Assembly (NCBI RefSeq): GCF_027921845.1 | Contig: NZ_BSEN01000012.1 | Location: 124,001 to 188,000 of the forward strand | Direction of reading: 5' to 3' | Length of the DNA stretch: 64,000 nucleotides | From: Leifsonia poae | GTDB lineage: Bacteria; Actinomycetota; Actinomycetes; Actinomycetales; Microbacteriaceae | In this document: piece after piece, positions 8,043 through 16,296 of the stretch | Position numbering within the stretch: the first letter of the stretch is position 1 | Layout: the number at the start of each line of letters is the position of its first letter | The notes under the pieces: generated by a model | What the model was told of the DNA's origin: nothing | The model's input: only the letters and a program-made list of their open reading frames with translations | The model's database searches: none | Program-made: the position numbers and the translations under genes

Positions 8043-8800
8043 CGGCCCACCCCCAGCATCGTCTTGACCGCCGTGCCGGTGAGCCCCTCGACCACGCCGG
8101 GCAGCGCGACGAACAGCACCCCGGAGAGCACGACGGTGAGCATGATCTTGAGCGGGAAGCCGAGCGAGAAGGCGTTGAGCGCGGGCGCGACGCGGGTCAG
8201 CAGTCCGAGGCCAACATCGGCGAGGAAGAGCACGACGATGAGCGGTCCCGCGATCTGCACGGCCGCGAGGAACATCTGGCCGACCCCCGACACCATCTGC
8301 TTCACCGGATCGGCCAGATCGATGCCGGCGGCGAGCGGGATCGCGTCGAACGAGCGCACCAGGCCGCCGATGATGAGCTGGTAGCCGCCGGAGGCGAACA
8401 GCAGGGCGAGGGCGGTCATCTGGAACATCCGGGTGAACTGCGCGCCGTTGACCATCGACTGCGGGTCGTAGGCCTGCGCGAGCTGGAAACCGCCGAACAG
8501 GTCGACGAGGTTGCCCGCCGACTGCACGGCGGCGAACACGAGGTACACGAGGAAGCCGAGCGTGGCGCCGACCGCCAGCTCCTTGAGGAGGTCGAGCACG
8601 AAAGCGCCGGTGTCGGCGGAGTGGTAGCCGGCGGCGACGTTGGGCGCGACGGCGATCGCGAGGCCGATGGCGAGCATCCCCTTGATCTGCGCCGGGATGC
8701 CGTTGTACGAGAACGGCGGGGCGATCACCAGGAAGGCGATCATCCGCAGCGATGCCAGTGCGACCGCCTCGATCGTGCCCAGATCGATCGGGATGTTCAT
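8039..8800 (-). CDS. fliR: Flagellar export protein FliR
   Basis: FliR is a 253-residue membrane component of the export gate core, which forms a FliP5-FliQ4-FliR1 helical assembly. About six hydrophobic segments are visible. The internal sequence GGFQLAQAYDPQSMVNG matches the conserved FliR loop (GGFxxAxxxDPxxxxxxP type). It begins 1 nt into the fliQ stop region and overlaps flhB by 4 nt, so it is tightly coupled within the operon. Confidence 0.95.
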   Translation of the reverse strand: MNIPIDLGTIEAVALASLRMIAFLVIAPPFSYNGIPAQIKGMLAIGLAIAVAPNVAAGYHSADTGAFVLDLLKELAVGATLGFLVYLVFAAVQSAGNLVDLFGGFQLAQAYDPQSMVNGAQFTRMFQMTALALLFASGGYQLIIGGLVRSFDAIPLAAGIDLADPVKQMVSGVGQMFLAAVQIAGPLIVVLFLADVGLGLLTRVAPALNAFSLGFPLKIMLTVVLSGVLFVALPGVVEGLTGTAVKTMLGVGR

Positions 8801-9075
8801 CAGCCGCCGCCCAGCAGCGAGGGGATCTTCTCGAACAGCACGTTCGTGAAGGTGATCATCTCGGAGATCATCCAGTGCCCGCAGATCAGCAGCGCCACCG
8901 CGACGGCCGCCGCCTTCGGGACGAACGAGAGCGTGACCTCCTGGATCTGCGTGATCGACTGCAGCAGCGAGATGGCGAAGCCGACGACGAGCGCGGTGAT
9001 CACGATGGGCGCGGCGAGCTTCGCGGTGACCAGGAGCCCCTGCATCGCGATGTCGAGTACGGCATTGGCGTCCAT
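8800..9075 (-). CDS. fliQ: Flagellar export protein FliQ
   Basis: FliQ is a small two-helix export-gate protein. The 91-residue product (MDANAVLDIAMQGLLVTAKL at the start) has two hydrophobic hairpins around SITQIQEVTLSFVPK, the conserved FliQ loop. The ATG at 9075 overlaps the fliP stop (TGATG). It is fully formed and of the usual length (about 89 residues). Confidence 0.95.
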   Translation of the reverse strand: MDANAVLDIAMQGLLVTAKLAAPIVITALVVGFAISLLQSITQIQEVTLSFVPKAAAVAVALLICGHWMISEMITFTNVLFEKIPSLLGGG

Positions 9076-9968
9076 CAGCCGCCGCCCTTGTAACTCGAGA
9101 TGAGGGAGGTGATGATGAGCCCCCAGCCGTCGACGAGGATGAACAGCAGGATCTTGAACGGCAGCGAGATCATCACCGGCGGGAGCATCATCATGCCCAT
9201 CGACATGAGCGCTGCCGACACCACCATGTCGATCACCAGGAACGGCACGAAGATCACGAAGCCGATGATGAACGCGGCGCGCAGCTCGGAGATCATGAAG
9301 GCCGGGATGAGCGTGAGCATCGGCACCGCGGCGGGCGTTGCGGGGTTGGGGCGCCCAGCGGCGCGGGTCATCAGCGCGATGTCCTCCTCGCGCACGTGCG
9401 CCAGCATGAAACCGCGCAGCGGCGCCTCCGCCAGTTTCACCGCGGCCGTGAAGTCGATGTGACCGTTGAGGTACGGCTGCACGGCATGGCTGTTGATGTC
9501 GATCAGCACCGGGCTCATGATGAACAGCGACAGGAACAGGGCGAGGCCCGCGAGCACCTGGTTCGGCGGGATCGACGGGAGCGCGAGCGCGTTGCGGGTG
9601 AGCGCGAGCACCACGAAGATCTTCGTGAACGACGACATCATCAGCAGCAGCGCCGGGGCGACCGAGAGCAGCGTGATCCCGAGCAGGGTCAGGATGGCGG
9701 CCGACGGCGTGCCGTTCGGCCCGTTGATGTCGATGGTCACGCCACCGGTGCCACCGGCGCCGGGGCCGGCGGGGCCGCTCGGCGTCGGAACGGGGCTCGG
9801 CACCATCGGCAGCGGCGACGCGTGCGCGACGTTGACGCTGATCAGCACCATGGCGACGGCGGCGACCACTCCGAGGAGGATCATCACGCCGAGGCGCGGG
9901 GAGCGGGCGAGTCGCCCGACGGCCGCCCTCACTTCTTCGCGCGCACCGCCGAGCTCGCCTGTCTCCAC
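9075..9968 (-). CDS. fliP: Flagellar export protein FliP
   Basis: FliP forms the pentameric core of the export gate. The 297-residue protein has an N-terminal hydrophobic segment ending near VAHASP, probably the cleaved signal peptide seen in other FliP proteins. It is followed by the family blocks LLMMSSFTKIFVVLALTRNA, PPNQVLAGLALFLS and VDMVVSAALMSMGMMMLPP. A Gly/Pro-rich stretch after the signal peptide is longer than in E. coli. The chosen ATG overlaps the end of fliO by 40 nt; a later start at MILLGVV (residue 29) is possible. Confidence 0.95.
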   Translation of the reverse strand: METGELGGAREEVRAAVGRLARSPRLGVMILLGVVAAVAMVLISVNVAHASPLPMVPSPVPTPSGPAGPGAGGTGGVTIDINGPNGTPSAAILTLLGITLLSVAPALLLMMSSFTKIFVVLALTRNALALPSIPPNQVLAGLALFLSLFIMSPVLIDINSHAVQPYLNGHIDFTAAVKLAEAPLRGFMLAHVREEDIALMTRAAGRPNPATPAAVPMLTLIPAFMISELRAAFIIGFVIFVPFLVIDMVVSAALMSMGMMMLPPVMISLPFKILLFILVDGWGLIITSLISSYKGGG

Positions 9969-10438
9969 GTGGCCGGTGACAGGATCGAGCCCTTGAGGGC
10001 CTCGTCGAAAACGGATGCGCGTCCGTGCGCACTCAGGTAATCGGCATCCTGCCTGTCTGACGTTCCGGGCTTCACGGCCCCGGAGACCGATACTGCTTCG
10101 CCCTCGACGACTGCGGGCTCCTCGACCCGGTCGAGGGACTTGGCGAAGGTCTGACGCACCGGCGCGAGCCGGGTGACCTCTGCATCGACGGGGCGGTCCC
10201 CGGAGTGCAGCACGTTGACCGCGCGCTCGGTGACGCCGAGCACGAAGCGGGTTCCATCGACGTCGACCACGACGACCGACGCCTTGGCGCCGACGCCCTG
10301 GCGGCCCACGACCGTCACCGCGTTGCCGCGTCGGGCGCCGCGCTTGCCCTTGGTGACGCGTCGCTGCACGTACCAGAGCACAGTGACGATCACGCCGAGT
10401 ACGACGAGTACCCGGAGGGCGACGAAAACGGTATCCAC
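9929..10438 (-). CDS. fliO: Flagellar biosynthesis protein FliO
   Basis: FliO is a small membrane protein that helps FliP assemble. The 169-residue product has one N-terminal membrane helix (residues 5-22), a basic linker (RRVTKGKRGARRGN), then a FliO-type beta-rich cytoplasmic domain (VVVVDVDGTRFVLGVTERAVNVL). The sequence is divergent, as is usual for FliO. Its position between fliN and fliP and its architecture support the call. Confidence 0.85.
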   Translation of the reverse strand: MDTVFVALRVLVVLGVIVTVLWYVQRRVTKGKRGARRGNAVTVVGRQGVGAKASVVVVDVDGTRFVLGVTERAVNVLHSGDRPVDAEVTRLAPVRQTFAKSLDRVEEPAVVEGEAVSVSGAVKPGTSDRQDADYLSAHGRASVFDEALKGSILSPATWRQASSAVRAKK

Positions 10439-10445
10439 GAAGAGG

Positions 10446-11150
10446 TCAGTCCAGGTCTTCTGCGGCGTCGAGGATCTTGGTGATGCGCACCGCGTAGTCC
10501 TGGTCGATGACCACGATCTCGCCGTGCGCGATCAGGCGTCCGTTGAGCAGCACATCAGCGGGCGAGCCGGCCGAGCGGTCGAGCTCGATCACAGCACCCG
10601 GCTCCATGGCGAGCACGTCGCGCACGGGCATCCTGGTGCGGCCGATCTCGACGGTGAGCGCCATCTCGACGTTGCTGATGCGGCCCAGCTTGCCCGCGAA
10701 GCCGCCGGCGAGCGAGGCGCGCTCGGTGGTCGACTGCCGGATGCGCACCGCGAACCATCCGGCGATGCCTGCCGGCGCGGCCAGTTCGAAGACGACGGTC
10801 TCCGGGTCGGAGAAGAGGTCGGTCGCGTCGTCGACGCGGGCGTCGTCGAGCACTCCGGCGCCCAGCGCCTCGCTGGCGGCCTCGAGCGCCGGCTGCAGCA
10901 CGTCCTGGAGGGCGACGACCGGTGCGCCGTCGGTGGTGTCGTCGACCAGCTCGGGGGCGTCGAGCAGCACGACCGCGAGATCCGCGGAGACCGATCCGAC
11001 GAACGTTGCGACGACGGCGCGCGCGGTCTGTCCCGCGAACCCGTCGGTCGTGTGCAGGCGCGGCGTCAGCGGCGCCCCGGTCGGAAGCACCCCGGCGAGG
11101 GCGCGCGCGGCCGCCAGGGGCAGCACGGTCGAGGTGGTGGTCATGCTCAT
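10446..11150 (-). CDS. fliN: Flagellar motor switch protein FliN
   Basis: FliN builds the lower C-ring of the switch. The C-terminal SpoA domain (about residues 155-230) is clear: EMALTVEIGRTRMPVRDVL, the PGAVIELDRSAG turn and VLLNGRLIAHGEIVVID. An N-terminal domain of about 150 residues makes the protein 234 residues, larger than E. coli FliN (137). It resembles half of a CheC-like domain, as in FliY, but I see no CheC phosphatase motif. The ATG at 11150 lies 5 nt downstream of the fliM stop. Confidence 0.93.
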   Translation of the reverse strand: MSMTTTSTVLPLAAARALAGVLPTGAPLTPRLHTTDGFAGQTARAVVATFVGSVSADLAVVLLDAPELVDDTTDGAPVVALQDVLQPALEAASEALGAGVLDDARVDDATDLFSDPETVVFELAAPAGIAGWFAVRIRQSTTERASLAGGFAGKLGRISNVEMALTVEIGRTRMPVRDVLAMEPGAVIELDRSAGSPADVLLNGRLIAHGEIVVIDQDYAVRITKILDAAEDLD

Positions 11151-11155
11151 CGTGG

Positions 11156-12037
11156 TCAGTCCTCTGTCTTCACGATCACGCAGGCCAGGCGGGAGCCGTT
11201 GGCTCCGAGCGCCGCGCCGGCGACGGGGTGGCCCCCGACGGCGAGATCGAACGGTCGGTGTTGCGGGTGCGGGATCGACAGCACGTCGCCGACGGAGAGC
11301 CCGAGCACGACGCTCGGCTTCACCTGGGCGGGCGTGAGGCGCAGCGACACGTCGACGGGGACGTGCGCGAGCTGCGCGTCGATGAGTTCGCGCGCGTTGT
11401 CGGCGCTGCTCGTGGGGTTCGTCTCGCCGAGCTGCGGCAGCAGCGCGAGGGCCGGGATCGCGACGGTGGCGGTCGACACGTTCTCGCCGACCCGCAGGTC
11501 GAAGCTCGCGACGATCATCAGCTCGGTGGTGGAGGCGGCCTGCGCGAACTGCGAGTTGTACTGGATGGCGTCGACGGCGATCGGCGCCACCAGCAGAGCG
11601 CCGAGCGAGTACCGCAGGTCTTCGAGCGCGTCGTCCATGAGGCGGCGGACGAGGGCGTGCTCGATCTGGGTGAACGTGCGCTCGATCGTGGTCGGCGTTC
11701 CCTGACCGCCCAGCATCGTGTTGACCCACGACAGGGCGGCGGTGGTCGGGAACTGGATGACGCCCTTCGGCGCCAGTCCGTCGAGCTCGCAGAGCACCAT
11801 CGCGGTCGTCTGCGGAAGGGAGGCGGCGTACTCGTCGTAGGTCTGCATCGCGACCAGTCCGCACGTGACCTGGCTGAGCACGCGCACCTTGGCGGTCAGC
11901 TGGGTGGCCCACTGGCGGGCGAAGGTCTCGAACGCGAGCTCGAGCACCCGCGAGTGCTCCCTGGCCAGGGTGGTCGGCCGGCGGAAGTCGTACACCTGTG
12001 CCTCGGGAGCGCTGGTGTCGGCGAACAGGGTGGTCAC
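11156..12037 (-). CDS. fliM: Flagellar motor switch protein FliM, without the N-terminal CheY-binding motif
   Basis: FliM links FliG to FliN in the switch complex. The 293-residue product starts at GTG 12037 (MTTLFADTSAPEAQVYDFRR) and enters almost at once into the FliM core (YDFRRPTTLAREH, LGGQGTPTTIERTFTQIEHAL). A SpoA domain forms the last 80 residues. The usual first 20-30 residues, with the LSQxEIDALL peptide that binds CheY-P, are missing, and the DNA upstream does not encode it in this frame. A sigma-28-type -10 box ends 8 nt before the GTG, so the mRNA is likely leaderless. It heads the operon running to csrA. Confidence 0.93.
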   Translation of the reverse strand: MTTLFADTSAPEAQVYDFRRPTTLAREHSRVLELAFETFARQWATQLTAKVRVLSQVTCGLVAMQTYDEYAASLPQTTAMVLCELDGLAPKGVIQFPTTAALSWVNTMLGGQGTPTTIERTFTQIEHALVRRLMDDALEDLRYSLGALLVAPIAVDAIQYNSQFAQAASTTELMIVASFDLRVGENVSTATVAIPALALLPQLGETNPTSSADNARELIDAQLAHVPVDVSLRLTPAQVKPSVVLGLSVGDVLSIPHPQHRPFDLAVGGHPVAGAALGANGSRLACVIVKTED

Positions 12038-12045
12038 GAGCCCGA

Positions 12046-12073
12046 CTATCGGCCGCGTCGCCCGCCGCGTTAG
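12046..12073 (-). promoter_or_regulatory. Sigma-28-type promoter of the fliM operon
   Basis: On the minus strand CTAAC (12073-12069) is followed by 16 nt and CCGATAG (12052-12046). This is a close match to the sigma-28/SigD consensus TAAA-N15-GCCGATAA. The -10 box ends 8 nt before the fliM GTG. Confidence 0.85.
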
Positions 12074-12114
12074 GGAAAACCTGCGCGACTTGATGCGACT
12101 CCGAGTCTCCGGAG

Positions 12115-13605
12115 CTAGGCGGGGCGGACCTGCGTGTCGCCGGAGGCTTCCGGAGCTGCGCCGGCCGGTGCGACGGCCGGTGCGGCGGCCCGCGCGGGAG
12201 CGGCCGCCGGGGGCGTCGCCGGTGGACGTCCGGGGAGGAAGAACGAGAGCCCGATCGCGACGACCGTGAACCCGACAGCCCACCAGAACGCCACGTCGAA
12301 CGCGTCCGCGATCCCCTCGAGACCGTGCGCCCCGATCGCCGCCGACTGCAGGATGACCGCGAGCAGCGCCACCCCGAACGAACCGCCGATCTGCTGGGCG
12401 ATCCGGGTCAGGATGCTCGCGTGCGGCACATCCGCCCGGTCCAGCCCGATGAACGCGACGGTCATGAGCGGGATGGTCACCGCCCCGAGTCCGAACCCCC
12501 GCACGAGCAGCGCCGCCATCAGGATCCACTCGTTCGTCGTCGCGCTCGCGAGTGCGAACGGAACGGTGGCGGCACCGACGATCGCGAACCCGACCAGCGC
12601 CACCCAGCGGGCGCCGATCGTGTCGGTCAGCCGGCCGGCCGTCGCGCGGCTGATCAGCGTGCCGATGCCCTGCGGCACCAGCAGCAGCCCGGCTCCGAGG
12701 GCATCCGTGCCCCGCACCTCCTGGAAGTAGAGCGGCATCAGCAGCATCGCGCCGTACAGCGAGGCGCCGGAGAGGAACAGCAGGGCCGACGACGAGGCGA
12801 CCGGACGGTGCCGGAAGAGCCGCACATCCACCAGCGCACGCTCGCCACGGCGGATGCCCCACACGACGAAACCGGCGAGCAGCAGCGCTCCGGCGATCAG
12901 GGGGATGAACACGTCGGCCCGGGCGAAGCCGCCGTCGCGCGCGACGTTGGAGAGACCGTAGAGGATGCCCACCATGGCGGGTGAGAGCAGGAGCAGCCCG
13001 ACGACGTCGAGGCGTGCGCGCGTCCCCGGCGCATCGCGCGGGATCAGCCGCATCGCGAGGATCAGCCCCAGGATGCAGAACGGCACGTTCACCCAGAACA
13101 GCCAGCGCCAGTCGAACGCGCTGAGGATCGCTCCCCCGACGACCGGGCCGAGGATCGGCCCGAGGACCGCAGGCAGGCTGACGACCGACATGATGCGCCC
13201 GAGGTTCTGGCCGTGCGCCGCCTGCATCACGAGGGTGGACATGAGCGGCAGCATCATGCCGCCGCCGATCCCCTGCACCACGCGGAACGTGATCAGGCTC
13301 GGGGCGTCCCAGGCGAGACTGCAGAGGATGGAGCCCAGCAGGAAGATCGTGAGCGCCAGCATCCAGAGGCGCCGGCCCCCGACCCGTTGCTGCGCCCAGC
13401 CGACGATCGGGATGGTCACACCGAGGGCGAGCAGATAGCCGGTGCTGACCCACTGGATGGTGTCGACCGAGGTGTGCAGATCCGTCGCGAGCGTGTGCAG
13501 AGCCACCGAGACGATCGTGGTGTCGAAGATCACGGCGAGAGCGCCGGCGATCACGGCGATCGAGATCCTGAGCACTGCCGGATCGATGCGTTCCTTCTCG
13601 GCCAT
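12115..13605 (-). CDS. MFS drug/H+ antiporter, DHA2 (EmrB/QacA) type
   Basis: The 496-residue integral membrane protein shows about 14 hydrophobic segments, as expected for the DHA2 family of proton-driven multidrug exporters. Motif A-like (GWAQQRVGGRRLW) and motif C-like (LGPILGPVVGGAILSAFDWRW, key residues GPxxGPxxGG and DWRW) segments are present. An Ala/Pro-rich tail ends the protein. The ATG at 13605 is preferred over a GTG at 13611 because AAGGAG sits 5 nt before it. It is divergent from a TetR gene, and the shared intergenic region contains repeated TetR-type half-sites. The pair interrupts the flagellar genes. Substrates are unknown. Confidence 0.92.
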   Translation of the reverse strand: MAEKERIDPAVLRISIAVIAGALAVIFDTTIVSVALHTLATDLHTSVDTIQWVSTGYLLALGVTIPIVGWAQQRVGGRRLWMLALTIFLLGSILCSLAWDAPSLITFRVVQGIGGGMMLPLMSTLVMQAAHGQNLGRIMSVVSLPAVLGPILGPVVGGAILSAFDWRWLFWVNVPFCILGLILAMRLIPRDAPGTRARLDVVGLLLLSPAMVGILYGLSNVARDGGFARADVFIPLIAGALLLAGFVVWGIRRGERALVDVRLFRHRPVASSSALLFLSGASLYGAMLLMPLYFQEVRGTDALGAGLLLVPQGIGTLISRATAGRLTDTIGARWVALVGFAIVGAATVPFALASATTNEWILMAALLVRGFGLGAVTIPLMTVAFIGLDRADVPHASILTRIAQQIGGSFGVALLAVILQSAAIGAHGLEGIADAFDVAFWWAVGFTVVAIGLSFFLPGRPPATPPAAAPARAAAPAVAPAGAAPEASGDTQVRPA

Positions 13606-13616
13606 CGCCACTCCTT

Positions 13617-13665
13617 AAGATACGTGGATGTATCTTGTGATGCTACGCCGTCACGATAAGATACA
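13617..13665. promoter_or_regulatory. Probable TetR operators between the MFS and tetR genes
   Basis: Three copies of the half-site AAGATAC/GTATCTT lie in the 63-bp divergent gap. AAGATAC (13617-13623) and GTATCTT (13630-13636) form a perfect 7-bp dyad with a 6-bp centre. A third AAGATACA (13658-13665) overlaps the tetR -10 box. The middle and right copies, TGTATCTT and AAGATACA, with GTGA/TCAC inside them, form a second, wider inverted repeat. This fits repression of both genes by the adjacent regulator. Confidence 0.75.
13657..13662 (+). promoter_or_regulatory. -10 box of a leaderless tetR promoter
   Basis: TAAGAT is followed by 6 nt and the tetR ATG at 13669, with no ribosome binding site. 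The box is overlapped by the half-site AAGATACA, which suggests autorepression. Confidence 0.5.
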
Positions 13666-13668
13666 CAA

Positions 13669-14277
13669 ATGGATCTCATCGACGAGGCGCCCGCCCGGCG
13701 CCGACGCGGGCAGGAGCTCGAGGACGCCCTCCTCGACGCCGCCTGGGACGAGCTCGTCGAGGCCGGCTACTCCGACTTCACGATCGACGGCGTCGCCTCG
13801 CGGGCCGGCACGAGCCGGCCCGTCGTCTACCGCCGCTGGCCGACGAAACCCGAGCTCGTGCGCGCCGCCATCGCCCACGAGAGCGCGAAGAGCAGGCGCC
13901 CGCTTCCCGACACCGGCACGCTGCGCGGCGATCTGGTCGCCCTCATGCAGCAGGCGAATGAGACGCGCCTCGGCTTCGCGGCCGTGCTGAGCGCCCACCT
14001 CGGCAGCTTCTACCGGGAGACCGGGAGCAGCCCGTCCGATCTACGCGACATCGTGCTCGCCGGGCGGGAGTCCACCATCGACACCATCTACGACCGGGCC
14101 ATCGCGCGCGGCGAAGTGGATGCCGAGCGCCTGACACGCCGCATCCGCTCCCTGCCGAGCGACCTCTTCCGGCACGAAGTCCTGATGACGCTCAAACCGG
14201 TGCCGCAGCAGACGATCGACGCAATCGTCGACGAGGTGGTCATGCCGCTCTTACGATCCGGGCGCAGCGGCCGATAG
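13669..14277 (+). CDS. TetR/AcrR family regulator of the adjacent efflux pump
   Basis: The 202-residue protein has a typical TetR N-terminal DNA-binding domain (about residues 15-60): LEDALLDAAWDELVEAGYSD, then the helix-turn-helix FTIDGVASRAGTSRPVVYRRW. The C-terminal all-helical domain would bind an inducer. Being divergent from the MFS exporter gene, with repeated dyads in between, it very likely represses the pump and itself until a ligand arrives. The ligand is unknown. Its 3' end contains the sigma-28-type promoter for flbD-motA-motB. Confidence 0.92.
   Translation: MDLIDEAPARRRRGQELEDALLDAAWDELVEAGYSDFTIDGVASRAGTSRPVVYRRWPTKPELVRAAIAHESAKSRRPLPDTGTLRGDLVALMQQANETRLGFAAVLSAHLGSFYRETGSSPSDLRDIVLAGRESTIDTIYDRAIARGEVDAERLTRRIRSLPSDLFRHEVLMTLKPVPQQTIDAIVDEVVMPLLRSGRSGR
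14250..14277 (+). promoter_or_regulatory. Sigma-28-type promoter of flbD-motA-motB
   Basis: CTTAC (14250-14254), 16 nt, then CCGATAG (14271-14277). The -35 element differs from the other four flagellar promoters at one base. The promoter lies inside the last codons of tetR. Confidence 0.75.
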
Positions 14278-14323
14278 TCGCCCTGTGACGGCTCACCCGG
14301 AGCCGAGACCAGGATTCGCGCCC

Positions 14324-14671
14324 ATGATCGTCGTCACCCGATTGAACGACACCCAGTTTGCGGTCAACCCCGACCTCATCGAGCGGATCCACGCCAGCCC
14401 CGACACCACGCTCGTCATGGTGGACGGCGCCAAGTTCATCGTCACCGAGAGCATGGGAGAGGTGATCGAGAAGATCGCCGCCTACCGGGCACGGGTCATC
14501 GCGCTCGCTCACGACCTCCCGGCGTCGGGTCCGCGCCCCGTCGGCACCCCGCAGCTCGGTCTCGTCCCGCCCGCGGAGGGCGACGACGGCGAAGGCGACG
14601 ATCTGGGCAGCACCCGTCGTCCCCTCACCGACCCCTCCCGCACCGTCCCCCTGCGCGCAAGGAAGAAGTGA
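14324..14671 (+). CDS. flbD: FlbD family flagellar protein
   Basis: The N-terminal 65 residues match the small FlbD family found next to motA in many bacteria: MIVVTRLNDTQFAVNPDLIE, TTLVMVDGAKFIVTESMGEVIEKI. It has a Pro/Gly/Asp-rich tail of about 40 residues, so the total of 115 exceeds the usual 60-75. Its role is not well established; it may tune motor or gene expression. The ATG at 14324 fits the family. An in-frame GTG at 14285 lies 7 nt after the promoter -10 box and would give a leaderless 128-residue version. The stop overlaps the motA ATG (TGATG). Confidence 0.85.
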   Translation: MIVVTRLNDTQFAVNPDLIERIHASPDTTLVMVDGAKFIVTESMGEVIEKIAAYRARVIALAHDLPASGPRPVGTPQLGLVPPAEGDDGEGDDLGSTRRPLTDPSRTVPLRARKK

Positions 14672-15471
14672 TGGATCCCGCAACCATAATCGGCATCGTC
14701 GTCGCGTTCGCCTCCGTCGTCGCGATGGTGACGATGGAGCACGCCCAGCTGAGCGCGCTGCTGCTGCCCGCCCCGATGGTGCTGGTCTTCGGCGCGACCA
14801 TCGCCGTCGGCATCGCGAGCGGAACGGTCAAGGACTTCCTCGTCGCCGTGAAGGCGCTCCCGCGCGCCTTCCGCGGCAAGATCGACCCGCCTCAGAAGGT
14901 CATCGACCAGGTCGTCGGGCTCGCCGAGAAGGCCCGCGCGAACGGACTGCTGGCCATGGAGCAGGAGGCCGACGGCGTCAACGACCCGTTCCTCAAGCGC
15001 GCCCTGCAGAACATCGCCGACGGCACCGACGGCGACGAGCTGCGGGTCCTGCTCGAGGACGAGATCGCGACGCGCTCCAAGAGCGACCGCGTCGCCGCCA
15101 AGTTCTTCAGCAGCATGGGCGGCTACGCGCCGACGATCGGAATCATCGGAACCGTGGTGTCCCTGACGCACGTGCTCGAGAACCTGTCGCAGCCGGGCGA
15201 GCTCGGCCCGATGATCGCCAGCGCGTTCGTCGCGACCCTCTGGGGACTCCTCTCCGCCAACTTCCTGTGGCTGCCGATCGGCGCCCGCCTGCGTCGGCTC
15301 TCCGAACTCGAGGTCGACCGCATGACGCTCCTCATGGAGGGCGTGCTCGCCATCCAGGACGGCAGCCAGCCGCGCCTGCTCGGTGAGCGGCTGCGCGCGA
15401 TGGTCCCGGATGCTCCGGCCAAGCTCAAGACGGACAAGCCGAAGGCCGACAAGCTCAAGGAAGCCGCCTAG
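14671..15471 (+). CDS. motA: Flagellar motor stator protein MotA
   Basis: MotA forms the pentameric part of the proton-driven stator. The 266-residue protein has the expected four membrane helices. The two C-terminal helices contain GYAPTIGIIGTVVSLTHVLE and GPMIASAFVATLWGLLSANF, which include the conserved MotA prolines and glycines. The cytoplasmic loop (residues 70-150) carries the basic and acidic residues that touch FliG. The ATG overlaps the flbD stop. A Lys-rich tail is unusual but not rare. Confidence 0.96.
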   Translation: MDPATIIGIVVAFASVVAMVTMEHAQLSALLLPAPMVLVFGATIAVGIASGTVKDFLVAVKALPRAFRGKIDPPQKVIDQVVGLAEKARANGLLAMEQEADGVNDPFLKRALQNIADGTDGDELRVLLEDEIATRSKSDRVAAKFFSSMGGYAPTIGIIGTVVSLTHVLENLSQPGELGPMIASAFVATLWGLLSANFLWLPIGARLRRLSELEVDRMTLLMEGVLAIQDGSQPRLLGERLRAMVPDAPAKLKTDKPKADKLKEAA

Positions 15472-15473
15472 CG

Positions 15474-16286
15474 ATGGCCGCGTCCCGCCGGCGCAAGCAC
15501 GAGCCCGAGGAGGAGCACGAGAACGAGGAGCGCTGGATGGCCTCCTACATGGACATGGTCACCGTGCTCATGTGCATGTTCATCGTGCTGTTCGCCATGT
15601 CCACGGTCGATCAGAAGAAGTTCGCCGAGCTCAAGGACTCCCTCGCCACCGGCTTCGGTCAGGTGAAGTCGCAGAAGATCGACACGGCGAGCGGTGTCAT
15701 CGTGCCGCCGTCGCAGGTCGACGACAAGGGCGACAACACCGATCTGGCGCTGGCCGAGCAGGAGGCATCGAACCTCAAGGCGCTCCGCGACCGCATCATG
15801 CTCGCGCTGGGCCGTGACGGCCTGCAGACCGACGTGACGATGAAGATCGACGCCCGAGGTCTCACGATCGGCCTGGTCGGCAACGAGACCTTCTTCGCCT
15901 CCAACCGCGCCGAGCTCAGTGCGACGGCGGTCGCAGTGCTCAACGACATCGGCCCGGCGATCACGGGTGCGCCCTACCAGGTGTCGATCGAGGGGCACGC
16001 CGACCTGCGCCAGCCCGGCGCGCCGTACCCGACGAACTGGGAGCTGTCGGCCGGGCGCGCGACGAGCGTGCTGCGTCATCTCGTCGAGGTCAACCGCTTT
16101 CCGCAAGGGCGCATCGCGGCGGTCAGCTACGGCTCGGCCCGGCCGCTCGCCAACGCCACGGGAACCTCCGACCGCGATCTCGCTGCGAACCGCCGCGTGG
16201 ACGTGGTGGTGCTGTCGAACCAGCCGGACAAGGTGCGCGCGCTCATCCCGCAGGCTCTGAAGACCCCCGCCGTCGGCGCCGGCTGA
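15474..16286 (+). CDS. motB: Flagellar motor stator protein MotB
   Basis: MotB pairs with MotA and anchors the stator to peptidoglycan. Asp27 in ASYMDMVTVLMCMFIVLFAM is the proton-binding Asp of the single membrane helix. A plug/linker follows. The OmpA-like peptidoglycan-binding domain (about residues 135-255) includes VSIEGHADLRQPGAPYPTNW, ELSAGRATSVLRHLV and NRRVDVVVL. The length of 270 is normal. The absence of Na+-type motifs suggests proton coupling, as an inference. No fliL gene follows it. Confidence 0.96.
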   Translation: MAASRRRKHEPEEEHENEERWMASYMDMVTVLMCMFIVLFAMSTVDQKKFAELKDSLATGFGQVKSQKIDTASGVIVPPSQVDDKGDNTDLALAEQEASNLKALRDRIMLALGRDGLQTDVTMKIDARGLTIGLVGNETFFASNRAELSATAVAVLNDIGPAITGAPYQVSIEGHADLRQPGAPYPTNWELSAGRATSVLRHLVEVNRFPQGRIAAVSYGSARPLANATGTSDRDLAANRRVDVVVLSNQPDKVRALIPQALKTPAVGAG

Positions 16287-16296
16287 TCTCCCGGAG

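Noticed and set aside
12087-12101. GACTTGATGCGACTC upstream of fliM as a third copy of the fetB operator
   Set aside because: It resembles the fetB dyads, but the left half is degraded and the gene context is unrelated; not listed as a site.
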